Shown here: positions 8,593 to 15,689 of the stretch, piece by piece
How the letters are laid out: every line of letters starts with the position of its first letter
Numbering within the stretch: position 1 is the first letter of the stretch
DNA from: a virus
IMG/VR virus record: IMGVR_UViG_3300032242_000488
Span: 62,001 to 126,000 of that record
Length of the DNA: 64,000 nucleotides
Reading direction: 5' to 3' (one strand)
The notes under the pieces: generated by a model
What the model was told of the DNA's origin: nothing
Seen by the model: the letters and a program-made list of their open reading frames with translations, nothing else
Databases searched by the model: none
Made by a program: the position numbers and the translations under genes

Positions 8593-8954
8593 CAAATCCA
8601 TTCCGCGATCAAGAAAAATTTATGAAAGCCTGTGATCAAACCGCAGGCGGAGAATTTGACCAAGCGCAGTTTAAAATGTATCTAGGTCTTATTGACGAAG
8701 AATATAAAGAACTCCAAGTTGCTGTTGACGATAACGATCAGTTAGAAACACTTGATGCTCTTATTGATATTCTTGTTGTTACCATTGGCGCGATCCATAG
8801 TATGGGCAGTGATGCTGAAGGTGCTTGGAAAGAAGTTATGCAGACTAATTTTAATAAAATTGACAAAGAAACTGGTAAAGTTCGTAAACGTGAAGATGGT
8901 AAAGTACTCAAGCCAATTGGGTGGACACCTCCAGATTTAAAACCATTTGTATAA
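8589..8954 (+). CDS. MazG-like nucleotide pyrophosphohydrolase
   Basis: 121 residues, all-alpha. The central region has the EExxE...ExxDxxxD metal-binding pattern of the MazG/HisE superfamily: GLIDEEYKEL (about residues 35-44) and ETLDALIDILVVTIGAI (55-71). The C-terminal NFNKIDKETGKVRKREDGKVLKPIGWTPPDLKPF is the typical tail of phage 'phosphoribosyl-ATP pyrophosphohydrolase-like' proteins. It probably hydrolyses (d)NTPs to monophosphates, for pool cleaning or ppGpp modulation. The substrate cannot be read from the sequence. It overlaps the co-chaperonin gene by 4 bases. Confidence 0.75.
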   Translation: MTNPFRDQEKFMKACDQTAGGEFDQAQFKMYLGLIDEEYKELQVAVDDNDQLETLDALIDILVVTIGAIHSMGSDAEGAWKEVMQTNFNKIDKETGKVRKREDGKVLKPIGWTPPDLKPFV

Positions 8955-8956
8955 AA

Positions 8957-9088
8957 ATGTATAGAGTAAAATATTACAGATATGAAACATTACATTCCAA
9001 ATATTTTGAAACACTACACGAAGCAGTGATGTTTTCTGTATACAGTGTTCGGAATGGTAATGTCTACGGAATAGATCTAATCAAATAG
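8957..9088 (+). CDS. Small ORF, unknown
   Basis: 43 residues, Tyr-rich (MYRVKYYRYETLHSKYFETL...). It starts 2 bases after the previous stop and ends just before a terminator, as expected for the last gene of an operon. There is no good ribosome site, so reinitiation would be needed. No similarity recognised. Confidence 0.45.
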   Translation: MYRVKYYRYETLHSKYFETLHEAVMFSVYSVRNGNVYGIDLIK

Positions 9089-9098
9089 ATAACACCAA

Positions 9099-9121
9099 AG
9101 GGTCTTGACAGACCCTTTTTT
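9099..9121 (+). terminator. Intrinsic terminator
   Basis: Perfect 7-bp stem AGGGTCT / AGACCCT with loop TGAC, followed by TTTTT. It closes the operon starting near 7961. The -35 of the next promoter lies in its loop and 3' arm. Confidence 0.8.
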
Positions 9122-9133
9122 AACCTCTATAAT
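9105..9133 (+). promoter_or_regulatory. Consensus sigma70-like promoter inside terminator
   Basis: TTGACA (9105-9110), exactly 17 bases, TATAAT (9128-9133). The -35 overlaps the terminator hairpin. It would drive the zinc-ribbon, membrane, gp44, ferredoxin and kinase-fusion genes. Confidence 0.8.
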
Positions 9134-9158
9134 AGCAGTATATGCCAAGAGGAAAAAT

Positions 9159-9314
9159 ATGAAATGTAATACTTGCAACCAGCAGTACAGCGTTACCTGT
9201 GATTGGAATCAAGGAAGATGTCCACATCACCCTCCAATTATTAATCCACATAGTATGAGATTTTATAATCTGTTACAATTTATCAAGAGCATTTTTAAAG
9301 GACGATTACCATGA
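9159..9314 (+). CDS. Small zinc-ribbon-like protein
   Basis: 51 residues from the ATG at 9159, with AGAGGAA upstream; the open frame extends further 5' only into the promoter. MKCNTCNQQYSVTCDWNQGRCPHHPP contains CxxC, two further Cys and a His pair, enough for one zinc site. The C-terminal half is hydrophobic/basic (LLQFIKSIFKGRLP). It is the first gene of the gp44 operon and overlaps the next start by ATGA. Function unknown. Confidence 0.6.
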   Translation: MKCNTCNQQYSVTCDWNQGRCPHHPPIINPHSMRFYNLLQFIKSIFKGRLP

Positions 9315-9562
9315 CTGACAACGAACAAAATATAGAAATAATGAAAGACCTTAGAAATAGACTAGACAAGGTACTTGACAATACACCAGCAGAAACATCA
9401 ACTGTTAAGCATCCAGATGCTAAAAAGCATTTATACGTTAGCCTTGTAAAAAGTTTTATTCGCATAGGTGCAGGTTGCTGGTTAATGTCAGGCAACTTGC
9501 TAATGGCCGGTGTTTGTCTTATTCTAGCAGAAGTGTTAGGCGTTGTTGAGGAATTAGTATGA
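9311..9562 (+). CDS. Small single-span membrane protein
   Basis: 83 residues. The N-terminal ~45 residues are charged and helical. Residues about 53-78 (IGAGCWLMSGNLLMAGVCLILAEVLG) form one or two short membrane segments. It is coupled by ATGA junctions to the zinc-ribbon gene before and to gp44 after. No family recognised. Confidence 0.6.
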   Translation: MTDNEQNIEIMKDLRNRLDKVLDNTPAETSTVKHPDAKKHLYVSLVKSFIRIGAGCWLMSGNLLMAGVCLILAEVLGVVEELV

Positions 9563-10479
9563 AAGAGTTGTGGGTAGAAAAATATCGTCCTAAGACCGTA
9601 GAAGGTTATGTTTTTAAAGATGATACTCTTAAAGAACAAATTAACAAGTGGATTAAGGACGGATCGATTCCGCATATCATGTTAAGTGGTAATGCTGGTA
9701 CTGGTAAAACCACATTGGCAAAATTGTTGTTAAATGAAATCGGTGTACAGGATACTGACATCTTAGTCGCCAACGGTAGTAAAGAAGGTCGTAAGATTGA
9801 ATGGGTTGACAAGCTAATTGGTTTTTGTCAAACTATGCCCTTTGGTGATTTTAAAGTCGTGCTTATTGACGAAGCAGATTACATGAACAAAGATTCTGTA
9901 CAGCCAGCACTTCGTAATCTAATGGAAGACTATTCAAACAGTGTTCGATTTATCTTTACCTGTAACTATCCACACAGGATTATTACTCCTGTAAAAAGTC
10001 GGTGTCAAGAAATTAAGATTGAACGTACTGACTTAACAGAGTTTACTGCCCGTGTTGCTACTATTCTAGTTGAAGAAGGCATTAACTTTGATTTAGATAC
10101 ACTAGACACGTTTGTACAAGGCACATATCCAGACCTGCGTAAGTGTATTAACAATGTGCAAATGAACAGTACTAACGGTGCTTTAACAGTTCCAGAAGTA
10201 GTTGACGGTGCAGGGGACTATCGTGTTGAGATGGTAGACCTGTTTAAGAAGGGCAAGATTAGCGAAGCACGTAAACTGCTATGCTCACAAGCTCGTCCAG
10301 AAGAAATGGAAGAAATCTATCGTTGGATGTATGACAATATTGCTATGTTTGGTGACTCTGAAGAAAAACAAGATAGTGCTATCCTTATCATCAAGCAAGG
10401 TCTAGTAGATAATGCATCAGTCGCAGACCAAGAAATTAATCTAGCGGCAACTTTAATTAGGCTTGCGAGGTTGCAATGA
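9559..10479 (+). CDS. 44: Sliding-clamp loader ATPase (gp44-like)
   Basis: 306 residues. The AAA+ clamp-loader signature is complete: N-terminal [14 protein letters not shown], Walker [10 protein letters not shown] (residues 44-52), Walker B VVLIDEAD with D104-E105, sensor-1 region IFTCNY and the SRC motif (KSRCQEI). It would hydrolyse ATP to load the gp45 clamp at 34139 for the gp43 polymerase at 31418. In T4, genes 43, 62, 44 and 45 are adjacent. Here gp44 is ~21 kb away, and the small loader subunit gp62 is not recognised in the window. ATGA overlaps on both sides. Confidence 0.9.
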   Translation: MKELWVEKYRPKTVEGYVFKDDTLKEQINKWIKDGSIPHIMLSGNAGTGKTTLAKLLLNEIGVQDTDILVANGSKEGRKIEWVDKLIGFCQTMPFGDFKVVLIDEADYMNKDSVQPALRNLMEDYSNSVRFIFTCNYPHRIITPVKSRCQEIKIERTDLTEFTARVATILVEEGINFDLDTLDTFVQGTYPDLRKCINNVQMNSTNGALTVPEVVDGAGDYRVEMVDLFKKGKISEARKLLCSQARPEEMEEIYRWMYDNIAMFGDSEEKQDSAILIIKQGLVDNASVADQEINLAATLIRLARLQ

Positions 10480-10799
10480 CCTATCTAGTAACAGAAAATT
10501 GTATCAAATGCAAACATACTGATTGTGTAAGTGTTTGTCCAGTTGACTGCTTTTATGAAGGACCAAATTTTCTAGCAATCAATCCCGACGAATGTATTGA
10601 TTGCGGAGTATGCGTTACAGAATGTCCTGTCGATGCTATTGTAGCAGATAGTAATGTTAATGTTGATATAGAATTTTGGCTTGAGCTTAATACTCGACTA
10701 AGTAAAAAATGGCCAGTTATTACAAAACAAAAACATGCACTACCCGATGCAGATAACTGGAAGGATGTTCCGGATAAAATAAAACTATTAGAGGAATAA
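10476..10799 (+). CDS. fdxA: 7-iron ferredoxin, FdxA type
   Basis: 107 residues, full length for the Azotobacter FdI / FdxA family (~106). Cysteines fall exactly as in that family, shifted by the initiator Met. C9, C17 and C50 would bind a [3Fe-4S] cluster, C21, C40, C43 and C46 a [4Fe-4S] cluster, and C12 and C25 are the family's extra cysteines. [15 protein letters not shown] and [10 protein letters not shown] are near-identical to bacterial FdxA as I recall it. It is an electron carrier, and its partner is unknown. Overlap with gp44 (ATGA) shows it belongs to the replication operon rather than being a stray insertion. Confidence 0.88.
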   Translation: MTYLVTENCIKCKHTDCVSVCPVDCFYEGPNFLAINPDECIDCGVCVTECPVDAIVADSNVNVDIEFWLELNTRLSKKWPVITKQKHALPDADNWKDVPDKIKLLEE

Positions 10800-10800
10800 A

Positions 10801-11595
10801 ATGACACAACGTATTTTAATTATGGGATTACCAGGCTCAGGTAAAACTTACCTAGCACAGCACATTGTAGATCATCTACAAGCAGATAAGAAAAAAGTTG
10901 GTTGGTTAAACGCCGACGATGTGCGTAAAAAGTATGATGATTGGGATTTTAGCGAAGCTGGACGTATTCGTCAAAGCAAACGTATGCGTGAACTAGCAGA
11001 TGCAATGACCGATATGGATTATGTAATCTGTGACTTTGTTGCGCCCTTAGTTGAGATGCGTAATAACTTTAAAGCAGACTGGACTATCTGGGTTGATACT
11101 ATCCGTGAAGGACGATACGCTGATACAAATGCTATGTTTATTGAGCCAGAAGTTTATGACTTCCGTGTTACTGTACAGAAAGCAGAAACATGGGGTGAGT
11201 TTATTGCAGGACATATTTTAGACAATCGCCGTCGTCCTACATTTGATTGGAAGAAAGAAACTGTACAGATGCTTGGGCGTTGGCAACCATGGCATGACGG
11301 ACATCGTGCATTGTTTGAAAAACTGTTGGCCCGTACAGGACAAGTTATTATTCAAGTGCGTGATGTACAAGGATGGCAGGGAAGTAATCCGTTTGAAGTA
11401 GAAAAAGTCAAGAGTTTTATCAAACGTGATTTAGATCCATTGTACCAAGGTCAATATGAAATCCAAGTTGTTCCTAACATTGTACATATTGGGTGGGGGC
11501 GCGGTGTAGGCTATACTGCTGGCGAAGAAACGTTTGATGAATCTATTACCAATATTAGTGCTACACAAATTCGTAAAGAATTAGGATTAAAATGA
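10801..11595 (+). CDS. Kinase-nucleotidyltransferase fusion (APS-kinase-like + cytidylyltransferase-like)
   Basis: 264 residues in two domains. Residues 1-~150 form a P-loop kinase (GLPGSGKT at 9-16, then DADDVRKKYDDWDF-type text and VICDFVAPL) resembling adenylylsulfate kinases. Residues ~155-264 form an HIGH-type nucleotidyltransferase: GRWQPWHDGH (159-168, HDGH being the HxGH motif) and a C-terminal ISATQIRKEL equal to the ISSTxIR motif. Similar fusions occur in marine phages. The substrates could be NMN/NAD precursors, a sugar nucleotide or a lipid head group; the sequence does not decide. The following DUF2061 gene overlaps by ATGA. Confidence 0.7.
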   Translation: MTQRILIMGLPGSGKTYLAQHIVDHLQADKKKVGWLNADDVRKKYDDWDFSEAGRIRQSKRMRELADAMTDMDYVICDFVAPLVEMRNNFKADWTIWVDTIREGRYADTNAMFIEPEVYDFRVTVQKAETWGEFIAGHILDNRRRPTFDWKKETVQMLGRWQPWHDGHRALFEKLLARTGQVIIQVRDVQGWQGSNPFEVEKVKSFIKRDLDPLYQGQYEIQVVPNIVHIGWGRGVGYTAGEETFDESITNISATQIRKELGLK

Positions 11596-11777
11596 GAACA
11601 ATATTAAAAACGTTATCCTGGAGAGTCATTGGCTCTACTTCAACGTTTTTAATCAGCTATCTAATAACAGGGCAGGCATTTATTGCCACTAGTATTGCAA
11701 TTATGCAAATGATAGTGAACACCGTGTTATATTACATACACGAATTAGTTTGGAACAGAGTAAAAAAGGGCCACTAG
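11592..11777 (+). CDS. DUF2061 small membrane protein
   Basis: 61 residues. KTLSWRVIGSTSTFLISYLITG...TVLYYIHELVWNRV is a clear DUF2061 sequence with two membrane segments and the C-terminal YYxHExxW signature. In bacteria this family is often found near sulfate-activation (CysNC) genes, and here it follows an APS-kinase-like gene. A second copy lies at 34873. The stop codon is inside the loop of the terminator. Confidence 0.8.
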   Translation: MRTILKTLSWRVIGSTSTFLISYLITGQAFIATSIAIMQMIVNTVLYYIHELVWNRVKKGH

Positions 11778-11787
11778 GGCCCTTTTT
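11763..11787. terminator. Bidirectional terminator between convergent genes
   Basis: AAAAAGGGCC-ACTAG-GGCCCTTTTT is a perfect 10-bp stem with T-runs on both strands. It lies between the plus-strand operon and the 3' end of phoH. Confidence 0.85.
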
Positions 11788-12543
11788 CTATTCGTCACCG
11801 TATAAAGATAATACCTCCTTGACCGCTTCGTGTCGCTCGATATCTTTCATACCAAACTGGCACACGCTCAATAAATCTAACTGTTTACCATGTAATCGCT
11901 CGCAGAAATCAATCAAGCCATTGTCATTTAAACGATCAGCTTGACGCAAATCTCCAGTTACGACCATTTTAGAACCTTCACCCAGTCTCGTTAGCAACAT
12001 CTTCATTTGATTTGGCGTAGCATTTTGCATTTCGTCTGCAATAATGTATGCGTTCTTGAAGGTGCGACCTCTCATATATGCTAACGGGCTTATTTCAATT
12101 ACTCCCTCACGGATCATGTTCTCGATATCCCTAGCGTAATAGTACTCTGCTAACACATCCATAATAGGGCGTGTCCAAGGAGCCATTTTTTGCTCAAGGG
12201 TTCCGGGAAGAAAACCGTGATCTTCATCAACAGAAACTGCCGGGCGTGTTACCACGATTTTATCTACCAACCCTTCTTTGAAGAGTTTGATACCGACTTG
12301 ACACGCAATCAATGTTTTTCCTGTGCCAGCGGGGCCCAGTGCGAAAACTATGTTTTTCGATGGGTCTAATAGTTGTAGTAGATATTCTTCTTGACTTCGG
12401 TTACGTGGGACTACGTGAACGCTACGTTTTTTCTGTGGAAGATTTTGTGAAAGTGTGTGTTGAAAGGGTTGAAACTCAATCACGTTTGCACGTGGATCGT
12501 TAAATCCGTCGTTAAAACGCTTTTTGGCTCTTTTTGTCGTCAT
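11788..12543 (-). CDS. phoH: PhoH-like P-loop ATPase
   Basis: 251 residues. The ATG at 12543 is chosen because AAAGGAGAGC precedes it; the frame extends further 5' but only through the leader. The PhoH core is complete: FALGPAGTGKT (Walker A), KIVVTRPAVSVDEDHGFLPG, EISPLAYMRGRTF, AYIIADEMQNATPNQMKMLLTRLG (Walker B) and KMVVTGDLRQADR. PhoH proteins are ATPases and possibly RNA helicases of unclear role, and are very common in marine phages. This is the only minus-strand gene between 1 and 54 kb. It has its own leader with repeated stem sequences (12566-12616) and is divergent from the late gene at 12703. Confidence 0.88.
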   Translation of the reverse strand: MTTKRAKKRFNDGFNDPRANVIEFQPFQHTLSQNLPQKKRSVHVVPRNRSQEEYLLQLLDPSKNIVFALGPAGTGKTLIACQVGIKLFKEGLVDKIVVTRPAVSVDEDHGFLPGTLEQKMAPWTRPIMDVLAEYYYARDIENMIREGVIEISPLAYMRGRTFKNAYIIADEMQNATPNQMKMLLTRLGEGSKMVVTGDLRQADRLNDNGLIDFCERLHGKQLDLLSVCQFGMKDIERHEAVKEVLSLYGDE

Positions 12544-12565
12544 TAACTGCTCTCCTTTTTGAGGC

Positions 12566-12616
12566 TGTAGGACGTCATTGTCACAACTCTTTGTAGGACA
12601 ACTGAGAGGTCCTACA
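12566..12616 (-). promoter_or_regulatory. phoH leader with two alternative stem partners
   Basis: In the phoH direction the leader reads TGTAGGAC (12616-12609), then GTCCTACA twice (12599-12592 and 12573-12566). The first copy gives an 8-bp hairpin with a 9-base loop; the second lies close to the ribosome site. The two pairings exclude each other, so a switch or attenuator is possible. Confidence 0.45.
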
Positions 12617-12671
12617 CTCATATTTACAGAGTTACAGAAAAACAGAACTGATACTATATCAAAACAGTCAA

Positions 12672-12680
12672 GATAAATAC
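12672..12680 (+). promoter_or_regulatory. T4-type late promoter box
   Basis: GATAAATAC 23 bases before the ATG at 12703, with AAAGGA between. A weak TCAAG (12668-12672) / CTTGA (12697-12701) pairing would enclose the ribosome site in read-through RNA. A late start near 12685 would remove its 5' arm. Confidence 0.6.
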
Positions 12681-12702
12681 ATTGACAAAGGATCACTTGA
12701 AC

Positions 12703-13266
12703 ATGGCAGATATTTTAGACATTATCGAGAACATTAGCACCATCTACGAAAGCAACAGTAGCTTGGCTATTCTCAAAGACTACGAACGTGTATTTGACGA
12801 GTTAGATCTCTACGTGTTTGAAAACTGGCAGGACGGTGAACTTATATCAGGACCGCAAGTGGAACGCCATTGGGTAACTTGCAGTTTCATGTGGCCTAAA
12901 GATAAGATGCCAGATCCAGAAGCAGGCAAACGTTTATCAGAATACGGCTGTAGTGTCAAGTACAAGAAAGACACATTAGTCAAACCTAGAAAAATCAAAA
13001 AACCAGAAGACATCCGTCCTGGTACTAAAAAAGGCAAACTTGACGAGCACCCAATATGGGTTGTTGAGGTTACCATGCCAAAGAAGTTGATGTTAGATAT
13101 ATTCCGTGGGTACCACAATCAACTAATGGACGATCTAGGTATCGATAAAAATGTATCTGCTCCAGAACTACAAGCACCTCCAGCAGGTGAAGCAGTACAG
13201 CAACAAGAAACACCGGCCGCACCAGGAACAGCGGCACCAGAGGGAGCACCTAATGCAACTCAATGA
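12703..13266 (+). CDS. Conserved T4-like phage protein, unknown function
   Basis: 187 residues from ATG 12703, chosen for AAAGGA at proper spacing; an upstream in-frame TTG is not needed. MADILDIIENISTIYESNSSL...LDELDLYVFENWQDGEL...VERHWVTCSFMWPKDKMPDP is a sequence type I know from marine T4-like phages without an assigned role. The body is an alpha/beta fold ending near residue 150, followed by an Ala/Pro/Gln-rich disordered tail. It is driven by the late box at 12672, so it is probably a structural or assembly protein. Confidence 0.65.
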   Translation: MADILDIIENISTIYESNSSLAILKDYERVFDELDLYVFENWQDGELISGPQVERHWVTCSFMWPKDKMPDPEAGKRLSEYGCSVKYKKDTLVKPRKIKKPEDIRPGTKKGKLDEHPIWVVEVTMPKKLMLDIFRGYHNQLMDDLGIDKNVSAPELQAPPAGEAVQQQETPAAPGTAAPEGAPNATQ

Positions 13267-13981
13267 AGATAGCTTACAAGCAGGCGACCTACGCAATCTA
13301 GTACATCATGTATTTGAAGTAGACAGCTATCGCTCAAAAATGGGCAACGATAAAGATGTAGTAGTATTAAGTTTTACAGTAGAAAGCAAAGACCCCGCAG
13401 ACGACCTAGTTAACTTTATTGAAAAAGGTTATCAGTTTGTACTAGATGCAGATGTAACACCTGGCGAACTAAGTAATGGCAAATACAAAGTGTTTGTTGA
13501 ACTGCAACGTGATCGTCATGTTGCAGAACACATTAGTGATTTATTATACGGTGTTAAAAAACTTACGGGCCTAGAAGAGTTTAAGTTTAGATATTATAAG
13601 AGTTTTGACAGCAAAGATGCTGTTAAAGAAATGTTAGAAGAAGTTATTCCTAATGATCCTAACACATACGAAGAAAGTATTAAAGAACATGCAATGGAAA
13701 GCTACGAGCATTTCTTTGCAAAAGGGCGTTTAGAAAAAGTAGTAATGGAAGGCGATCTATTGCGAGTCAAAAAGATCTATGCTGATCCATTACAGTTTAA
13801 AGTTATTAGAGCAGGAACACCAGCAGGTATATTAGAATCCATCGAAGAAAAGATTAATGTCAACGAATGGGCAGAGGTTATCTTTTTAACTAAGTACTTT
13901 GGGGACTTTAATATTACCAAGTTTGGTAACAAACTCATGTTTGAAGATAATGGACATGCAGTACTAATGGAGAGATTATAA
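13253..13981 (+). CDS. Conserved phage protein, probably structural/assembly
   Basis: 242 residues. The ATG at 13253 (MQLNEDSLQAGDLRN) is chosen over an upstream in-frame ATG because GAGGGAG precedes it and the overlap with the previous gene is then only 14 bases. VFEVDSYRSKMGNDKDVVVLSFTVESKDPADDLVNFIEKGYxFVLDADVTPGE is a conserved marine T4-like phage segment. The protein is rich in acidic helices. It ends on the start of the endolysin gene (ATAATG). Function unknown. Confidence 0.65.
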   Translation: MQLNEDSLQAGDLRNLVHHVFEVDSYRSKMGNDKDVVVLSFTVESKDPADDLVNFIEKGYQFVLDADVTPGELSNGKYKVFVELQRDRHVAEHISDLLYGVKKLTGLEEFKFRYYKSFDSKDAVKEMLEEVIPNDPNTYEESIKEHAMESYEHFFAKGRLEKVVMEGDLLRVKKIYADPLQFKVIRAGTPAGILESIEEKINVNEWAEVIFLTKYFGDFNITKFGNKLMFEDNGHAVLMERL

Positions 13982-14619
13982 TGAGCGAATTTACATTTCA
14001 GTTTACACAAGATCAGTTAGCACAAGTTATTCCAGGTAATCCATATATGGATCACTGGTTTAAGGCCTTATGCGAAATTTTACCAGACTATGAAATCAGT
14101 ACACCACAACGTGTTGCCGCATTTCTAGCACAGACAGCACACGAGTCAGGCGGCTATCGTGCTATTAAAGAAAACTTAAACTATAAGGCACCGACACTAC
14201 GTAAGATTTTCCCTAAGTATTTCCCGACAGACGAGATTGCTAATCAGTATGCTAACTTGCCAAACAAGCAAGAAGCTATTGCTAATCGTGTATACGGCGG
14301 ACGTATGGGTAACGGTCCAGAAGAGTCGGGTGATGGTTACAGATATTGCGGACGTGGACTTATTCAATTGACCGGTAAAGATAACTATACTCGCTATGCA
14401 CAAAGTCTTGAGATTAGCGTAGAAGAAGCTAGTGAGCACCTAACAACATTTGAAGGTTGTGTACAATCAGCGGCTTGGTTCTGGGAAGCTAACAACCTAA
14501 ACCAGTGGGCAGACAAGGGCGACATCTTAACACTAACAAAACGTATCAATGGCGGTACCATTGGACTAGAAGATCGTATCAAGCATTACAATCACGCTCT
14601 CCATGTCCTAGGAGCATAA
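13981..14619 (+). CDS. GH19 chitinase-like endolysin
   Basis: 212 residues, the usual size for single-domain GH19 lysozymes/endolysins. Recognised text: RVAAFLAQTAHESGGYRAIKENLNY with probable catalytic E55, NRVYGGRMGNGPEESGDGYRYCGRGLIQLTGKDNY with the second catalytic region at E114-E115, and the C-terminal LTKRINGGTIGLEDRIKHYNHAL. It would cleave the peptidoglycan glycan strand. No signal peptide is present, so release needs a holin. It is followed after one base by the spanin-like pair, making this the lysis cassette. Confidence 0.88.
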   Translation: MSEFTFQFTQDQLAQVIPGNPYMDHWFKALCEILPDYEISTPQRVAAFLAQTAHESGGYRAIKENLNYKAPTLRKIFPKYFPTDEIANQYANLPNKQEAIANRVYGGRMGNGPEESGDGYRYCGRGLIQLTGKDNYTRYAQSLEISVEEASEHLTTFEGCVQSAAWFWEANNLNQWADKGDILTLTKRINGGTIGLEDRIKHYNHALHVLGA

Positions 14620-14620
14620 T

Positions 14621-15085
14621 ATGTGGATGCTTGCGTGGGTACCAGATAGTGTTTTACTCTTAGCGGTTCATGCAGTGCTTGTTGCTGGAGCTATCGGCAC
14701 GTTTTTAAGTTTTTTCTTGTTACACAGGATTGTAAACTGGTTCCCAGCATTAGCACCGTGGCATTTACTATTACAGATTATTAGTATAGCATTGCTAGTA
14801 GGTGGTGTTTACTTTAAAGGCGGATATGATACTGAAGCTAGTTGGAGAGCTCGAGTTAAAGAAGCTGAGGATAAAGTAGCTGTAGTAGAAGAACAGAGTA
14901 AAGAACTTAATGCCAAGTTAGAAGCTAAGATTAAAGAAAAGCAAAAAGTGCGTGTTGAGTATTATGCAACTGTTAAAGAGCGTATCAAAGAAGTTGAAAA
15001 ACTTATCGACAGTAAATGCGAGCTAGACCCAAAGGTCAACGAGCTACATAACAAAGCCGCAACTAATCCGGAGAAAGCAAAATGA
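14621..15085 (+). CDS. Inner-membrane spanin-like protein
   Basis: 154 residues. There are two hydrophobic segments, about residues 9-34 and 46-66, then a long Lys/Glu-rich coiled coil (residues ~75-140). This is the layout of a membrane-anchored i-spanin, although two spans is one more than usual, so part could act as a holin. It overlaps by ATGA the lipoprotein gene that follows, which is the classical i-spanin/o-spanin arrangement. The role is inferred from layout only. Confidence 0.55.
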   Translation: MWMLAWVPDSVLLLAVHAVLVAGAIGTFLSFFLLHRIVNWFPALAPWHLLLQIISIALLVGGVYFKGGYDTEASWRARVKEAEDKVAVVEEQSKELNAKLEAKIKEKQKVRVEYYATVKERIKEVEKLIDSKCELDPKVNELHNKAATNPEKAK

Positions 15086-15351
15086 AACGACTATTATTGC
15101 TAATCCCTGTAGTTATGTTAACAGGGTGCTTGGCAACAGCACCTGTAGTTCCAAACTGGCCTGAAGTGCCTAAAGATTTGCTAGAAGCTTGCCCTGATTT
15201 AAAAACAGTAGATCCTGCAAACGATAAACTTAGCGCAGTACTTGATACTGTAGCAGAAAACTACGGCGAGTATTACGGATGTAAGGCTAAAGTAGATGAT
15301 TGGATTAACTGGTACAGTGGCCAGCAAAAACTTTGGAAAACACTTAAATAA
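15082..15351 (+). CDS. Outer-membrane lipoprotein, spanin-like
   Basis: 89 residues with a signal peptide and a clear lipobox, LLLLIPVVMLTGC-LATAP; lipidation would be at C16. The mature part is short, with two further Cys (CPDLK, YYGCK) and a C-terminal helix (VDDWINWYSGQQKLWKTL). Position directly after the coiled-coil membrane protein suggests the o-spanin partner that bridges to the outer membrane and fuses it at lysis. This implies a Gram-negative host. Confidence 0.6.
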   Translation: MKRLLLLIPVVMLTGCLATAPVVPNWPEVPKDLLEACPDLKTVDPANDKLSAVLDTVAENYGEYYGCKAKVDDWINWYSGQQKLWKTLK

Positions 15352-15374
15352 AGTAGTAGATTAAGGAGCGAGCG

Positions 15375-15689
15375 ATGTCAACACACAACGACATAAAATT
15401 AGTAAAATGGTTATTTCTATTATTGTTATTACCATTGTGCCTAGCATACTTTAGCGGAGATCGTTTTCGCTATCCTTGCCAGGACCCAAAAAACTGGGAC
15501 AAAGATTTTTGTAAAATGCCAATATGTGATGTTACAAGAACTTGCCCCGAACATATTTTTAAAGGTCAACGCGACCCTAGACTAGGACCCCCAAAAGATG
15601 GACAAACTCAAACACCTACTCAAACATTTACGCCAACTCCCTCAGCGAGTTTTGGCCCTACTGCACAAGGAGCAAACTGTGGAAAATAA
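15375..15689 (+). CDS. Membrane-anchored Cys-containing protein, unknown
   Basis: 104 residues. One N-terminal membrane segment (LVKWLFLLLLLPLCLAYFSG) is followed by GDRFRYPCQDPKNWDKDFCKMPICDVTRTCPEHIFKGQRDPRLGPP, a Cys-rich periplasmic domain I know from cyanophage proteins. A Thr/Pro/Gln-rich tail ends the protein. GGAG precedes the ATG. Four cysteines may form two disulfides. Probably part of the lysis/envelope group. Confidence 0.6.
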   Translation: MSTHNDIKLVKWLFLLLLLPLCLAYFSGDRFRYPCQDPKNWDKDFCKMPICDVTRTCPEHIFKGQRDPRLGPPKDGQTQTPTQTFTPTPSASFGPTAQGANCGK

